A DNA stretch of 64,000 bases from Clostridiales bacterium (GTDB taxonomy: Bacteria > Bacillota > Clostridia > Christensenellales > Christensenellaceae): positions 62,001 to 126,000 of the forward strand of contig SVGZ01000004.1 of assembly GCA_015056045.1 (NCBI GenBank), in the 5' to 3' direction. This document shows, one piece after another, positions 1-7,978 of the stretch. Position 1 is the stretch's first letter, and the number at the start of each line of letters is the position of its first letter. The position numbers and the translations under genes are program-made. The notes beneath the pieces are model-generated. The model saw nothing but the letters and a program-made list of their open reading frames with translations. It did not search any database and was not told where the DNA came from.

Positions 1-1356
1 AAAGAGCTTATCGAAGCCGGCGTAGCTACAGAAGAACAGCTTGCTGCTATCCGTGCACAGGTACAGAAGGAAATGATCCACGCTTGCAGACTGGCTACAG
101 ACCTCGAAATCTCCCCGAGAATCGACCTCGACGCTAACCCGAATGCAATCGCTGATCTCATGTTCTCCAACCAGAAGGTTGAAAGCATGGATACAACCAG
201 AACACCTGAAGTTTCCAAGCCGATCGAAGAAAACGCAAACGTTAAGCGTATCGCTAACAAGCCGAGAGGCAAGTTCGATAAGAACGGCAAGCCCGTAACA
301 GGCAACAGAATGTACAAGTTCAACGATGCTCTCTTCGAATCCATCATCAACAAGTTCTATCAGGATCCGACACTTGTTGCTTATGGCGAAGACAACAGAG
401 ACTGGGGCGGCGCTTACGCTGTTTACCGTGATCTTACGGAAAGCATCCCCTATCATCGTTTCTTCAACTCCCCGATTTCCGAAGCTGCCATCGTTGGTAC
501 AGGCGTAGGTTACGCAATGTGCGGCGGCAGAGCCATCACAGAGCTCATGTACTGCGACTTCCTTGGCCGTGCAGGCGACGAAATCTTCAACCAGATGAGC
601 AAATGGCAGGCTATGTCTGCAGGCGTTCTCAAGATGCCTCTCGTTCTCAGAATGTCCGTTGGTTCCAAATATGGCGCACAGCATTCTCAGGACTGGTCCG
701 CTCTCTGCGCACACGTTCCGGGCCTCAAGGTTGTCTTCCCGGCAACACCCTATGACGCAAAGGGCCTCATGAACGCTGCTCTTAACGGAACAGACCCGGT
801 TATCTTCCTCGAAAGCCAGAGACTCTACAACATTGGCGAACAGTTCAAGGATGAAGTTCCCGCTGAATACTATGAAGTTGAAATCGGTGAACCCGATGTT
901 AAGAAGGAAGGCAAAGACCTCACGATCCTTTCCATCGGCGCTACACTTTACAGAGTCATGGACGCTGTTAAGATCCTTGAAGAAAAATATGGCATGAGCG
1001 TAGAAGTTATCGACGCACGTTCCCTTGTTCCCTTCAACTATGAAAAGGTTATCGAATCCGTCAAGAAGACCGGCAAGATCGTTATCACAGGTGACGCTTG
1101 CGAAAGAGGTTCCCAGATGAAGGAATTCGCACAGAGCATCACAGAGCTCGCATTCGATTATCTCGATGCTCCGCCGGTTGTTGTTGGTGCAAAAGACTGG
1201 ATCACACCTGCTCACGAAATGGAACAGTACTTCTTCCCGCAGGCTGAATGGATCGTTGATGCTGTTAACGAAAAGATCGTTCCCCTTCCGGGCCACGTTG
1301 CAACAGCTAACTTCACCAACGGCGAATACATCCGCGCTAACAAAAAAGGTGTTTGA
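1..1356 (+). CDS. Fused E1 alpha/beta 2-oxoacid dehydrogenase, 3' part
   Basis: The reading frame is open from base 1, so the start lies outside the window; 451 residues are visible. The first part reads as the tail of an E1 alpha subunit. A second domain starting near base 310 (MYKFNDALFESI) is a full E1 beta subunit with the thiamine-enzyme transketolase fold: EDNRDWGGAYAVY, the SEAAIVGTGVGYAMCGG segment, and the C-terminal transketolase domain (VIDARSLVPFNYEKVIESV). Alpha and beta are therefore fused in one chain. Such enzymes decarboxylate pyruvate or branched-chain 2-oxoacids for transfer to a lipoyl E2 protein. The E2/E3 genes are not in the window. The substrate cannot be decided from sequence alone. 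Confidence 0.88.
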   Translation, partial: KELIEAGVATEEQLAAIRAQVQKEMIHACRLATDLEISPRIDLDANPNAIADLMFSNQKVESMDTTRTPEVSKPIEENANVKRIANKPRGKFDKNGKPVTGNRMYKFNDALFESIINKFYQDPTLVAYGEDNRDWGGAYAVYRDLTESIPYHRFFNSPISEAAIVGTGVGYAMCGGRAITELMYCDFLGRAGDEIFNQMSKWQAMSAGVLKMPLVLRMSVGSKYGAQHSQDWSALCAHVPGLKVVFPATPYDAKGLMNAALNGTDPVIFLESQRLYNIGEQFKDEVPAEYYEVEIGEPDVKKEGKDLTILSIGATLYRVMDAVKILEEKYGMSVEVIDARSLVPFNYEKVIESVKKTGKIVITGDACERGSQMKEFAQSITELAFDYLDAPPVVVGAKDWITPAHEMEQYFFPQAEWIVDAVNEKIVPLPGHVATANFTNGEYIRANKKGV

Positions 1357-1357
1357 G

Positions 1358-1423
1358 TATTCACTTCGTGAAAACTCAGCGACTTGACAAGTCAAGTCGC
1401 GCAACAAATCTAGTTGAGTGATA
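1358..1423. repeat. Nested palindromic intergenic element
   Basis: Just after the E1 stop codon sit stacked inverted repeats. TTCAC-TTC-GTGAA lies at 1360-1372. A perfect 10-bp palindrome, GCGACTTGAC-AA-GTCAAGTCGC, lies at 1379-1400. Outer arms around TATTCACT and AGTGATA nearly pair. This is the architecture of a small dispersed palindromic repeat or MITE remnant, but only one copy is in the window, so its repeat status is inferred. Confidence 0.4.
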
Positions 1424-1431
1424 AAAAAGTA

Positions 1432-1458
1432 GGGGCGACCATTGGTCGCCCTTATTTT
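1432..1458 (+). terminator. Intrinsic terminator of E1 gene
   Basis: GGGCGACC-ATT-GGTCGCCC stem followed by TTATTTTTG. Confidence 0.85.
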
Positions 1459-1470
1459 TGTTATTTCCCA

Positions 1471-1502
1471 AAATAAAAACCTCCCTGCAAAATGAGGGAG
1501 GT
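1471..1502 (-). terminator. Intrinsic terminator of the GH43/DUF4177 unit
   Basis: On the minus strand ACCTCCCT pairs with AGGGAGGT across an 8-base loop and is followed by TTTTATTTT. Confidence 0.85.
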
Positions 1503-1508
1503 CTTTTG

Positions 1509-1688
1509 TTATTTCTCTTTGTAAAATACGCCGACCATTGCACCGACATCATCGCTGGGCGAAACGATCTGCTGCAAAACCCAACCTTCCGCAACATAGC
1601 TGTTGATGAGGCTTTCGGCTTGTTCAAGGTCTTTTTCACGGGAAAATTTGAAGCCCTTGTTCAGATAAACCAATTTGTATTCTTTCAT
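1509..1688 (-). CDS. DUF4177-like small protein
   Basis: A 59-residue protein starting MKEYKLVYLNKG, with a mid-protein helix (LEQAESLINSYVAEGW) and a closing beta strand (GVFYKE). This pattern, beta strand, helix containing AE-x-x-IN, then G-W-x-L-x-Q, is that of the DUF4177 family, whose function is unknown. The start ATG lies one base after the stop of the upstream GH43 gene (TGA-C-ATG), so the two are almost certainly cotranscribed and translationally coupled. A terminator follows. A longer in-frame extension exists but would overlap the GH43 coding region. Confidence 0.7.
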   Translation of the reverse strand: MKEYKLVYLNKGFKFSREKDLEQAESLINSYVAEGWVLQQIVSPSDDVGAMVGVFYKEK

Positions 1689-1689
1689 G

Positions 1690-2937
1690 TCATTTACCAA
1701 AAACAAAAGATTGCAGATTGACGGAAATATCTTCGCCGCCGCGAACTTCAAGGCGAAGCATGTGCTTGCCGCTGATCTTCTTTCCAAGCTTGGTGCTAAA
1801 AGGCATGAAGAGATATTTGCCGGCTGTTTTTTCCGTGCGGATAGTCGCAATGGGCGTGAGCTCATGGTCAAGGTAAACATTGATGGAAGATGCGTTTCCT
1901 GCCGATTCAACTGTGATGCTTGCTGCTTCTTCCGTAAAATCGATGTATTTGTATTCGACAGATTCGCCGTTCGCAAGTCCTTTTACATAATCATAACGGC
2001 CGGTGTGATCTGCGTAATCGTCGATATAGGCACGACCGTTGATGCGGCTTGTGCGGAAAGCTTCGACCTTGGTAAAGCAGGGAATAGGTCCGTCGATGCC
2101 CTGCGTTGTCATTTCGACTTCGCTGATCGTGCCGTCTTCATTGAACGTGATCGGTTCAACGCAGCAGCGTCGGCTGAAATAACCGTTGTGGGAAGATCTG
2201 TGATAGAAAACATACCATTTTCCGTTAAATTCGGCGATGCAGCCGTGGTCATTCCATGTCTGCGGATCGCAGCCGATGTTGTCGATGATGATGCCGCGCT
2301 TTGTATAAGGGCCAAGCGGATGTTTGCTCGTTGCGTAGCCTAAAGCGGTCGGTCTGCCTCTGGAAATATCGGTGTAGACGAGGTAATACAGATCGCCTCT
2401 TTTGCGGACGGACATACCTTCATGGAAACCGTGTTCCGCTTCGGTGATGACGCCGTCGACATGGGTCTCGGGGATGATCTGGAAAGTTTCGGGATCAAGT
2501 TTTGCAGCCTGACCACTCAACTGTCCCCAGAAATAATAAACGCTGCCGTCATCGTCTACGAAAACAGATGGGTCAATGCCGTAAACATCGATCTCCTGTG
2601 CATGATTAAAAGGTCCGACGGGCGAATCTGCAAAAGCAACGCCTTCACTGCGGTCGTTCTGGCAATAGAACAGGCAATATTTGCCGCCGATTTTTTCAAG
2701 ATCCGGTGCATAAAGACGAGAATTTTTGCTTTCTTCATCCGGAACGAGGCTGCTGTTAAAGGTATTGGGGTAAACCTTGAAGTTTTTCAGATCTTCGGTT
2801 TCAAAAACATAATAGTTGTGGCTGCAGTAATCGTCATTGCCGCAGATATCGAGAGAACCGTAAAGATACAGCTTGCCGTCATAAACGCGCGCTTCAACGT
2901 CCGGAATAAAATATTTTGGGTCTAAAATCGGGTTCAT
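1690..2937 (-). CDS. Glycoside hydrolase family 43 protein
   Basis: 415 residues. The five-bladed beta-propeller signature of GH43 is visible: an Asp near the start (IPDVEARVYDGKLYLYGS, likely the base, D13), the middle Asp in YGIDPSVFVDDDG, and a Glu in FHEGMSVRKRGDLYYLVY as probable acid. The last ~130 residues look like a beta-sandwich, CBM6-like module (SITVESAGNASSINVYLD). The family acts on arabinose- or xylose-containing glycans. There is no signal peptide, so the substrate is probably an imported oligosaccharide. Start chosen at the ATG preceded by AAAGGTGA; a more distal Met lacks a ribosome site. A consensus promoter lies directly upstream. Confidence 0.88.
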   Translation of the reverse strand: MNPILDPKYFIPDVEARVYDGKLYLYGSLDICGNDDYCSHNYYVFETEDLKNFKVYPNTFNSSLVPDEESKNSRLYAPDLEKIGGKYCLFYCQNDRSEGVAFADSPVGPFNHAQEIDVYGIDPSVFVDDDGSVYYFWGQLSGQAAKLDPETFQIIPETHVDGVITEAEHGFHEGMSVRKRGDLYYLVYTDISRGRPTALGYATSKHPLGPYTKRGIIIDNIGCDPQTWNDHGCIAEFNGKWYVFYHRSSHNGYFSRRCCVEPITFNEDGTISEVEMTTQGIDGPIPCFTKVEAFRTSRINGRAYIDDYADHTGRYDYVKGLANGESVEYKYIDFTEEAASITVESAGNASSINVYLDHELTPIATIRTEKTAGKYLFMPFSTKLGKKISGKHMLRLEVRGGEDISVNLQSFVFGK

Positions 2938-2966
2938 AAGGTCACCTTTTATCGTTTGATACAAAT

Positions 2967-2995
2967 ATGATACAATGATTTTTTTGCAAAGTCAA
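2967..2995 (-). promoter_or_regulatory. Sigma-A promoter for GH43 gene
   Basis: TTGACT, 17 bases, TATCAT on the minus strand; the -35 box abuts the terminator of the preceding gene. Confidence 0.7.
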
Positions 2996-3022
2996 AAAAA
3001 CACAGTGGCTTAACACTGTGTT
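2994..3022 (-). terminator. Terminator of amidohydrolase gene
   Basis: ACACAGTG-GCTTAA-CACTGTGT stem followed on the minus strand by a run of T. Confidence 0.85.
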
Positions 3023-3030
3023 TGTTAACT

Positions 3031-3819
3031 TTATTCGAGATGGAAAAGCTTTGCGCCGTTTTTATAGAGGATCATTTCGCGTTCTTCCTCTGTGAGCGGG
3101 ATCTGATAGAAGCGTTCGAGTTCTTCCACGGGCTTCCACATCGGGAAATCCGTTCCGTAGAGGAATTTTTCCACGCCGTGTTTATGGATAAACTCTGCCG
3201 CACGGGTAAAAGGCAGCCTGAAAAGTGCGCTCGAAGTATCCATATAGATGTTTTTCTTGCCGATGAGGTATTCTTCGGCTTCATCCCAATCGCTGTAACC
3301 GCCAAAATGCGCGCCGATGAAGGTATGTTCGGGGAAAAGATCGCATATTTTCGCCAAACGGTGCGGTTTGGAAAAGCTGCGTTTTTCGTCGCCCATATGG
3401 AAAAGGATCGGCATATCTTTGGGGATCTTTTTATACATGGCGATGGCTTTTTCATCGTCGATGTTGAATTCCTGAAAATCAGGATGGAATTTGATGCCGA
3501 CAAGACCAAGCTCACGCGCATGGGCAATTTCCCCGTCAAGGTCTTCGTGATCGGGATGCAGAGAGGCAAAACCGATAAATTCGGGATGAATGGAACATTC
3601 ATAGCCGATAAAATCGTCGATCGAACGGACCTGATGCGGTGTTGTCGCAACGGAATGGACGACGTATTTTGTCGTTCCGGCAAGGCTGCCTTCGCGCAAA
3701 AGATCATCCGCTGTACCGGGTTCACCCATTTCGATATCATAAAAATGGCCGATCGCTGCTACCGCTTTTTCGGCGATCTTTGCGGGAAAGATATGAGCGT
3801 GGACATCGAGAATTTTCAT
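3031..3819 (-). CDS. Amidohydrolase-2 family metal-dependent hydrolase
   Basis: 262 residues, the usual length for a small TIM-barrel amidohydrolase (Amidohydro_2). The N-terminal metal motif DVHAH is at residues 5-9. Further likely ligands are in GIKFHPD, ILFHMG and IGAHFGG, and the closing Asp is in FLYGTDFPMW. Relatives hydrolyse or decarboxylate small cyclic or aromatic acids; the substrate here is unknown. The protein is cytoplasmic, with no signal peptide. The ribosome site GAAGGAAG precedes the ATG. It has its own terminator and is separated from the GH43 gene by that gene's promoter, so the two are not an operon. Confidence 0.85.
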   Translation of the reverse strand: MKILDVHAHIFPAKIAEKAVAAIGHFYDIEMGEPGTADDLLREGSLAGTTKYVVHSVATTPHQVRSIDDFIGYECSIHPEFIGFASLHPDHEDLDGEIAHARELGLVGIKFHPDFQEFNIDDEKAIAMYKKIPKDMPILFHMGDEKRSFSKPHRLAKICDLFPEHTFIGAHFGGYSDWDEAEEYLIGKKNIYMDTSSALFRLPFTRAAEFIHKHGVEKFLYGTDFPMWKPVEELERFYQIPLTEEEREMILYKNGAKLFHLE

Positions 3820-3915
3820 AAAAATACTTCCTTCAAAACTTTTGCTGTTTTCGCAGCGGAAATATTATAGCATAAATGCGTATAAAAATACAAATCATTC
3901 AGATAGCTTTTGTGT

Positions 3916-3921
3916 TATAAT
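3916..3921 (+). promoter_or_regulatory. Extended -10 promoter element
   Basis: TGT-TATAAT (extended -10) lies 20 bases upstream of the start codon of the following gene; no good -35 box is seen. Confidence 0.5.
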
Positions 3922-3941
3922 AGAAGAAAGGAGATCGAACA

Positions 3942-4769
3942 ATGGAATTATTTGCGGAAGAGCTGCATTTTATAGGAAAAAACGAAAAAGATAAGCGCAC
4001 CGATCTTTGCATACATGGCAAAGTGATCTGCCGTGTGAAAGGACATTCTTTGTCTGACGATACAGAATGGTGTGTAAGTGCTTCTGCATATCGCTTCCTT
4101 GAGAGTCTGTTTTATGATCATCCGGCAGGTATGGAAGAACATTTGATTCCCTGCTGTGGGCATATGATGATCCCTTCGGAGGACGGCTGTTCGGTTAAGA
4201 TTATTGGCTGTACAAACGGTATTGATTTTGATATTCTCCATGAAGGGGAAATGATTCGCCTTAGAGCAGAAGCAAGCGGTGATATACTCATCCCCTATCA
4301 GGAATACAAAAAGAGCGTTCTTTCTTTTGCTGCGCAGGTCATTGCCTTTTACAGAAAAAATCCGCCGCGAAGATTTGAAGGTGCATATGAGCGTGAAGCA
4401 TTTTGTGCTTATATTGCCGGTTTTTTCAGCCTGTATCATCGGGCTTGCAGCAGTTCTGTGATCAGCTTTGCAGATTATGAGGCTTATACGGATGCTTCTA
4501 TTTTGGGGATCTGCAAAAACGGCATTGCGCTTGAACATTTTGATTTTATTGATTTTGCCGCATGCTGCAGAAATACAGACAAGATCATAGGCGAATATAA
4601 CGATGATGATCTGTCGATCACTTTCTACACAACACCTGAACCGATCATGATCAGGTTTCTTCCGAAAAATATTTGGGAAGAGCATATCGCAGTGGATAGA
4701 CCAAGGGAAAGATTTCGTTCTCTTTTGCGGAAAATCAAAGATTTCGGTTATTCGCTCAAAAAAGAGTAA
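3942..4769 (+). CDS. Hypothetical protein
   Basis: A 275-residue protein that I do not recognise. It is acidic and mixed alpha/beta, with many Cys and aromatic residues (IPCCGHMMIPSEDG, FIDFAACCRNTD). It has no signal peptide, no clear membrane segment and no nucleotide-binding motif. AAAGGAG sits seven bases before the ATG, and an extended -10 promoter lies close upstream. It is convergent with the dehydrogenase gene and shares a bidirectional terminator with it. Probably a cytoplasmic protein of unknown role. Confidence 0.75.
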   Translation: MELFAEELHFIGKNEKDKRTDLCIHGKVICRVKGHSLSDDTEWCVSASAYRFLESLFYDHPAGMEEHLIPCCGHMMIPSEDGCSVKIIGCTNGIDFDILHEGEMIRLRAEASGDILIPYQEYKKSVLSFAAQVIAFYRKNPPRRFEGAYEREAFCAYIAGFFSLYHRACSSSVISFADYEAYTDASILGICKNGIALEHFDFIDFAACCRNTDKIIGEYNDDDLSITFYTTPEPIMIRFLPKNIWEEHIAVDRPRERFRSLLRKIKDFGYSLKKE

Positions 4770-4770
4770 C

Positions 4771-4806
4771 AAAAAACGCCCTTTCTTTTTTAGAAAGAGC
4801 GTTTTC
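4771..4806. terminator. Bidirectional terminator
   Basis: AAAACGC plus CTTTCT, a T loop, AGAAAG and GCGTTTT between two convergent genes; T-runs on both sides. Confidence 0.85.
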
Positions 4807-4812
4807 TTATTC

Positions 4813-5577
4813 TTAAAGTGTTGCGCCGAAGTCGGAAACGATGACCTGACCTGTGATGGCTCTGGATTCGTCGCTTGCGAGGAAGAGGAGAATGTTTGCC
4901 ACATCAGCGGGCATGCACGGCGGAACGGAAAGGTTCATGTGCTTTCTCATCTGGCCAAACATATCCTGATCGAGCTTTGCGGGATCCTGTTTCATGGTCA
5001 TGGGTGTGACGATCGTGCTCGGGTTTACGGAGTTGCAGCGGATGCCTGTGCCTGCGAAACGCATTGCGGTGTGCTTGGTAAGGCCGATAACAGCAGCTTT
5101 GCTTGTAACATAGGCAGCGCCGCCTGTACCGAACTGACCGGCAACGGAGTCAAGGTTGATGATCGAACCGCTGTTTGTCTTTACCATTTCGCGGAGGACG
5201 GCTCTTGTGCAATAGAGGCAGCCCTTTGTATTGATGCCTAAAACCCATTCAAGGTCTTCATCGGAGAATTTATCAACGGGCTTGAGGCCTTCTTCGAGAA
5301 CGCCTGCATTGTTGACGAGGATGTCGATCTTGCCATAAGCTTCAACGGTCTTGTTGACGAGGTTTTCAACGTCTTCAACTTTGGAAACATCTGTCGGAAC
5401 GGCTAAAACTTCGCCGCCGTTTGCACGGATCTTTTCAGCAACTTCTTCGAGCTGCGGGAGTCTTCTTGCGCTGATGACGACTTTTGCGCCTTCTTTTGCA
5501 AAGAGTTCTGCGGTGACTGCGCCAACGCCGGAGTTTCCGCCTGTTACGATTGCAACTTTACCATCTAAACGTCCCAT
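4813..5577 (-). CDS. Short-chain dehydrogenase/reductase (SDR)
   Basis: 254 residues, the classical SDR length. The cofactor motif TGGNSGVG is at about residues 12-19, NNAG near residue 90, and the catalytic Ser-Tyr-Lys set is present (NLDSVAG, then YVTSKAA). PSTIVTPM is the usual substrate-loop region. The enzyme should oxidise or reduce an alcohol/ketone with NAD(P)(H); an Arg in SARRLPQL after the second beta strand could favour NADP. The substrate is unknown. GGAAG precedes the ATG. A strong sigma-A promoter and a Rex-like palindrome lie upstream, suggesting redox control. Confidence 0.9.
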   Translation of the reverse strand: MGRLDGKVAIVTGGNSGVGAVTAELFAKEGAKVVISARRLPQLEEVAEKIRANGGEVLAVPTDVSKVEDVENLVNKTVEAYGKIDILVNNAGVLEEGLKPVDKFSDEDLEWVLGINTKGCLYCTRAVLREMVKTNSGSIINLDSVAGQFGTGGAAYVTSKAAVIGLTKHTAMRFAGTGIRCNSVNPSTIVTPMTMKQDPAKLDQDMFGQMRKHMNLSVPPCMPADVANILLFLASDESRAITGQVIVSDFGATL

Positions 5578-5622
5578 AATTGGTACTTCCTTTGTGATTT
5601 ATTGCGGTCAAAGACCATCCTT

Positions 5623-5651
5623 ATTATATCGACAGCGACTTATATTGTCAA
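5623..5651 (-). promoter_or_regulatory. Sigma-A promoter of SDR gene
   Basis: Perfect TTGACA, 17 bases, perfect TATAAT on the minus strand. Confidence 0.85.
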
Positions 5652-5662
5652 TAATTTCACAA
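5645..5662 (-). promoter_or_regulatory. Candidate Rex operator
   Basis: The minus-strand sequence TTGTGAAATTATTGACAA covers the -35 box of the SDR promoter. It differs from a symmetric Rex-type site (TTGTGA-n6-TCACAA) at one position. Rex represses NADH-linked genes when NAD+ is high. No rex gene is in the window, so this is inference. Confidence 0.45.
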
Positions 5663-5671
5663 TATTATTGC

Positions 5672-5695
5672 AAAAAAAAGAGAGCCGAAGCTCTC
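5672..5695 (-). terminator. Terminator of the sigma/export operon
   Basis: GAGAGC-TTCG-GCTCTC followed by eight T on the minus strand; it marks the end of the seven-gene operon 14470-5703. Confidence 0.9.
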
Positions 5696-5702
5696 CCAAA
5701 TT

Positions 5703-6929
5703 TTAATTGCCTGATTTGACATATTTGATCGTGTTTGTCCCGGCAAATTCGTCCCAATCCTTTGCTTTTTCAACCTTGCGCCAAGCCGAGGAATTGCCCC
5801 TGTATTCGAGGACGCGCAGGGCAGGCGTATCATAGAAAAGACCGTAGCCGATTTCCGAAAGGCTTTTCGGCATGGTCACGCGTTCAAGCGCATTGCAGGA
5901 AGCGAAAACCTTTTCCCCGAGCGTGGTCAAGCCTTCGGGTAAGGCGATCGTTTTCAAAGCTGTGCAGGAAGCAAAAGCAGCATCACCGATCGTCAGGGCT
6001 TCACATTCCGCAAATTCGACCGTGTCAAGCGCCGTGCAGGCAGAGAAAGCCTCTTTTTCGATCTGCATGACCGATGTGGGGATTACGATGTTCTGGAGCT
6101 TTTCGCAGCCGGAAAAAGCATAGCTGCCGATGGTTTTCAGGTTTTCGGAAAGGCGCACGTTGGAAAGCTTTACACAGCCGGAAAAACAACGGCTGCCGAT
6201 TTTTTCAGCGCTGTCTTCAAGGAAAACGCTCTCAAGCGAAATGCAGTCACGGAATGCCGTATCGCCAAGGCTGCTGCCACTGCGTAAGCTGACAAGGTTT
6301 GTGCAATCCGCAAAAATATTATTGCCGAAGCTCGTGATGCCGCTGCCGAGCGCAACATTTTTCAGACTCGTACAGCCGGAAAAGGCATAGCTGCCAAGCT
6401 CTTTGAGGCTTTCGGGGAGTGATGCATCCCGCAGGTTTGTGCATCCGGAAAAGGCATAATCACCAATCGTCGATAAACTGCTGCCGAAATCGATGTCGAG
6501 AAGTGCCGTGCAGTCGGAAAATGCCGCATAAGCAAGCTCTGTGATCTCGCCGGAAAAGCGGAGTTTTTCGATATTTTCAAAGCCGGAAAAGGCTTTTTCG
6601 CCAACATAGGCAATGCCTTCGCCGATCTCAAGCCCTGTGATCTTGCTCAGATAAGGGGCAAGACGGGTATCTTCCTTCAGGCTGCGCTTGATGTCTGCAC
6701 CGGATAAGTGGAGCGTGCCATCTTCCGTCAGCTGTAGTTTTAAGCCATCTTCCCATTTATCTTCAAATAATACGCCGATTTCGCTGTCGTTGTGGGGAAT
6801 ATCGGTGTTCATAGTTTCTATTCCTTCAAGTGCGGGCAGACTATTCGGGTCAGGTCCATCCGCTGCGGAACAAGCAAGGGAGAATATAAGCATGGCGGCA
6901 AGCCAAATGGTGATCAATCTCTTTTTCAT
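5703..6929 (-). CDS. BspA-type leucine-rich-repeat lipoprotein
   Basis: 408 residues. The start MKKRLITIWLAAMLIFSLAC is a signal peptide ending in a Cys, so a lipid anchor is likely, although the lipobox (SLAC) is not ideal. From about residue 100 to the end run some ten LRR_5/BspA repeats of about 23 residues with the pattern IGDYAFSGCTNLRDASLPESL. BspA-type repeats are found on surface proteins that bind proteins or cells. It is the last gene of the sigma/export operon, 22 bases after the FHA gene, so it may act as a surface partner, receptor or immunity factor for the exported peptides. AAAGG precedes the chosen ATG; the frame is open far upstream but would overlap the FHA gene. Confidence 0.85.
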   Translation of the reverse strand: MKKRLITIWLAAMLIFSLACSAADGPDPNSLPALEGIETMNTDIPHNDSEIGVLFEDKWEDGLKLQLTEDGTLHLSGADIKRSLKEDTRLAPYLSKITGLEIGEGIAYVGEKAFSGFENIEKLRFSGEITELAYAAFSDCTALLDIDFGSSLSTIGDYAFSGCTNLRDASLPESLKELGSYAFSGCTSLKNVALGSGITSFGNNIFADCTNLVSLRSGSSLGDTAFRDCISLESVFLEDSAEKIGSRCFSGCVKLSNVRLSENLKTIGSYAFSGCEKLQNIVIPTSVMQIEKEAFSACTALDTVEFAECEALTIGDAAFASCTALKTIALPEGLTTLGEKVFASCNALERVTMPKSLSEIGYGLFYDTPALRVLEYRGNSSAWRKVEKAKDWDEFAGTNTIKYVKSGN

Positions 6930-6951
6930 AAAAACCTTTCTTTCACACTTT

Positions 6952-7977
6952 TCAGCGCAGGAGTAAATAGACAAATTCTTTGTTGTGCAGGCGAATGACA
7001 TCGCCATGGAAGAGCGGAATATTTTTGCCTTCCGGGGCTTTTTTACCGTTGATGTAGCTGCCGTTGACGGAACCCATATCACAGAATTCGTGCTGCGTGT
7101 AAAAACTGATGCGGGCATGTTTTCTGCCGATCTCATCCGGCAAAACGAGCTTTTCCCAGGGGTATTCACGCCCAAGGAAGAAATAGTTTTCATCAAGGAA
7201 GCGCACTTCGCCGCTTTCGGGTTCAAAAAGAACGGCGGTTTTGCCCTTGACGATTTCCATAAAACGGTTCGGCAGGAAGATGAACTGCTGTTCGGATAAG
7301 CGGATTTCATCAAATGCCTGCAGCGGAGCACGCTCTTTTTTGCCCAATTTCTTTCCGCAGACATAGCTGCCGTGCGTGGAACCGGCATCGATCAGGTAAT
7401 AGGCATCTTTATAATAGACAATATCAGCATGATGACGGGATAAGCGCAGATCATCCGGAAAAACGAGATCGCAGCTGTCTTCCGAACGGCCGATCGAAAC
7501 AAGCATCGAGTGCAGGCGATGCAGCTTGCCGCTTGCAGGCGCAAAGAGATAGAAAAGGTGTTCGGGCGCTTTCTGTGTCGGTAAAAGCCCATGCTGCTTC
7601 GGTTTTTCTTCTTTTTTGCTCTCCTTTTTTGCCTCTGTTTTATGGTATGCTTCGGCAAATGCAGGGATCGAAAGAAGGCGTGTTTTGAGGCTTTCTTCCG
7701 TCGGGTAACGGTAAGCCTCCGTAATATCGGCTTTTTCAAGCGCAAGCTTAAGGCCAAGCGAAAGCGTCATTTCCGAAAGGAAGATCGCGCAGATCTTCTC
7801 CCCTTTTTCAAAGGCAAGGTTCAGGGCTTTGCGGAAATCGTGGTTTTCCAAGGCATCCTCGGAAAAGAGGAAAACGCCCGTGTTTTCGCCGTTTTTTTCA
7901 AGCTGAAAGCCCATTTCGGTGAGTTTTTGGAAAAAAGCTTCGGCATCATTTGTCAGCATAAGGGAAAGTTTTTTCAT
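6952..7977 (-). CDS. TIR-like domain protein with two FHA domains
   Basis: 341 residues. Residues ~1-110 resemble the second half of a bacterial TIR domain (VFLFSEDALENHDFRKALNL, then ICAIFLSE). The position normally holding the catalytic Glu (xRKELxxA) is Ala here (FRKALNLA), so NADase activity is not expected. A Lys/Glu-rich linker follows. FHA domain 1 spans ~155-225 (SIGRSEDSCDLVF, LSRHHADI, GSTHGSY) and FHA domain 2 ~250-341 (FLGREY, IGRKHARI, GSVNGSYINGK). FHA domains bind phosphothreonine, and a Ser/Thr kinase and PP2C phosphatase are encoded 7-11 kb away in the same locus. The ATG follows the STAS stop by one base (TAA-A-ATG) with GGGGAGGAA upstream. Confidence 0.82.
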   Translation of the reverse strand: MKKLSLMLTNDAEAFFQKLTEMGFQLEKNGENTGVFLFSEDALENHDFRKALNLAFEKGEKICAIFLSEMTLSLGLKLALEKADITEAYRYPTEESLKTRLLSIPAFAEAYHKTEAKKESKKEEKPKQHGLLPTQKAPEHLFYLFAPASGKLHRLHSMLVSIGRSEDSCDLVFPDDLRLSRHHADIVYYKDAYYLIDAGSTHGSYVCGKKLGKKERAPLQAFDEIRLSEQQFIFLPNRFMEIVKGKTAVLFEPESGEVRFLDENYFFLGREYPWEKLVLPDEIGRKHARISFYTQHEFCDMGSVNGSYINGKKAPEGKNIPLFHGDVIRLHNKEFVYLLLR

Positions 7978-7978
7978 T

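Noticed and set aside
3022-3870. Plus-strand frame of 282 codons opposite the amidohydrolase
   Set aside because: The minus-strand protein carries the DVHAH metal motif and full family length; this frame is a shadow.
6930-7388. Upstream extension of the LRR lipoprotein to a 561-residue frame
   Set aside because: The extension overlaps the FHA gene and would bury the signal peptide; AAAGG and MKKRLI define the start.
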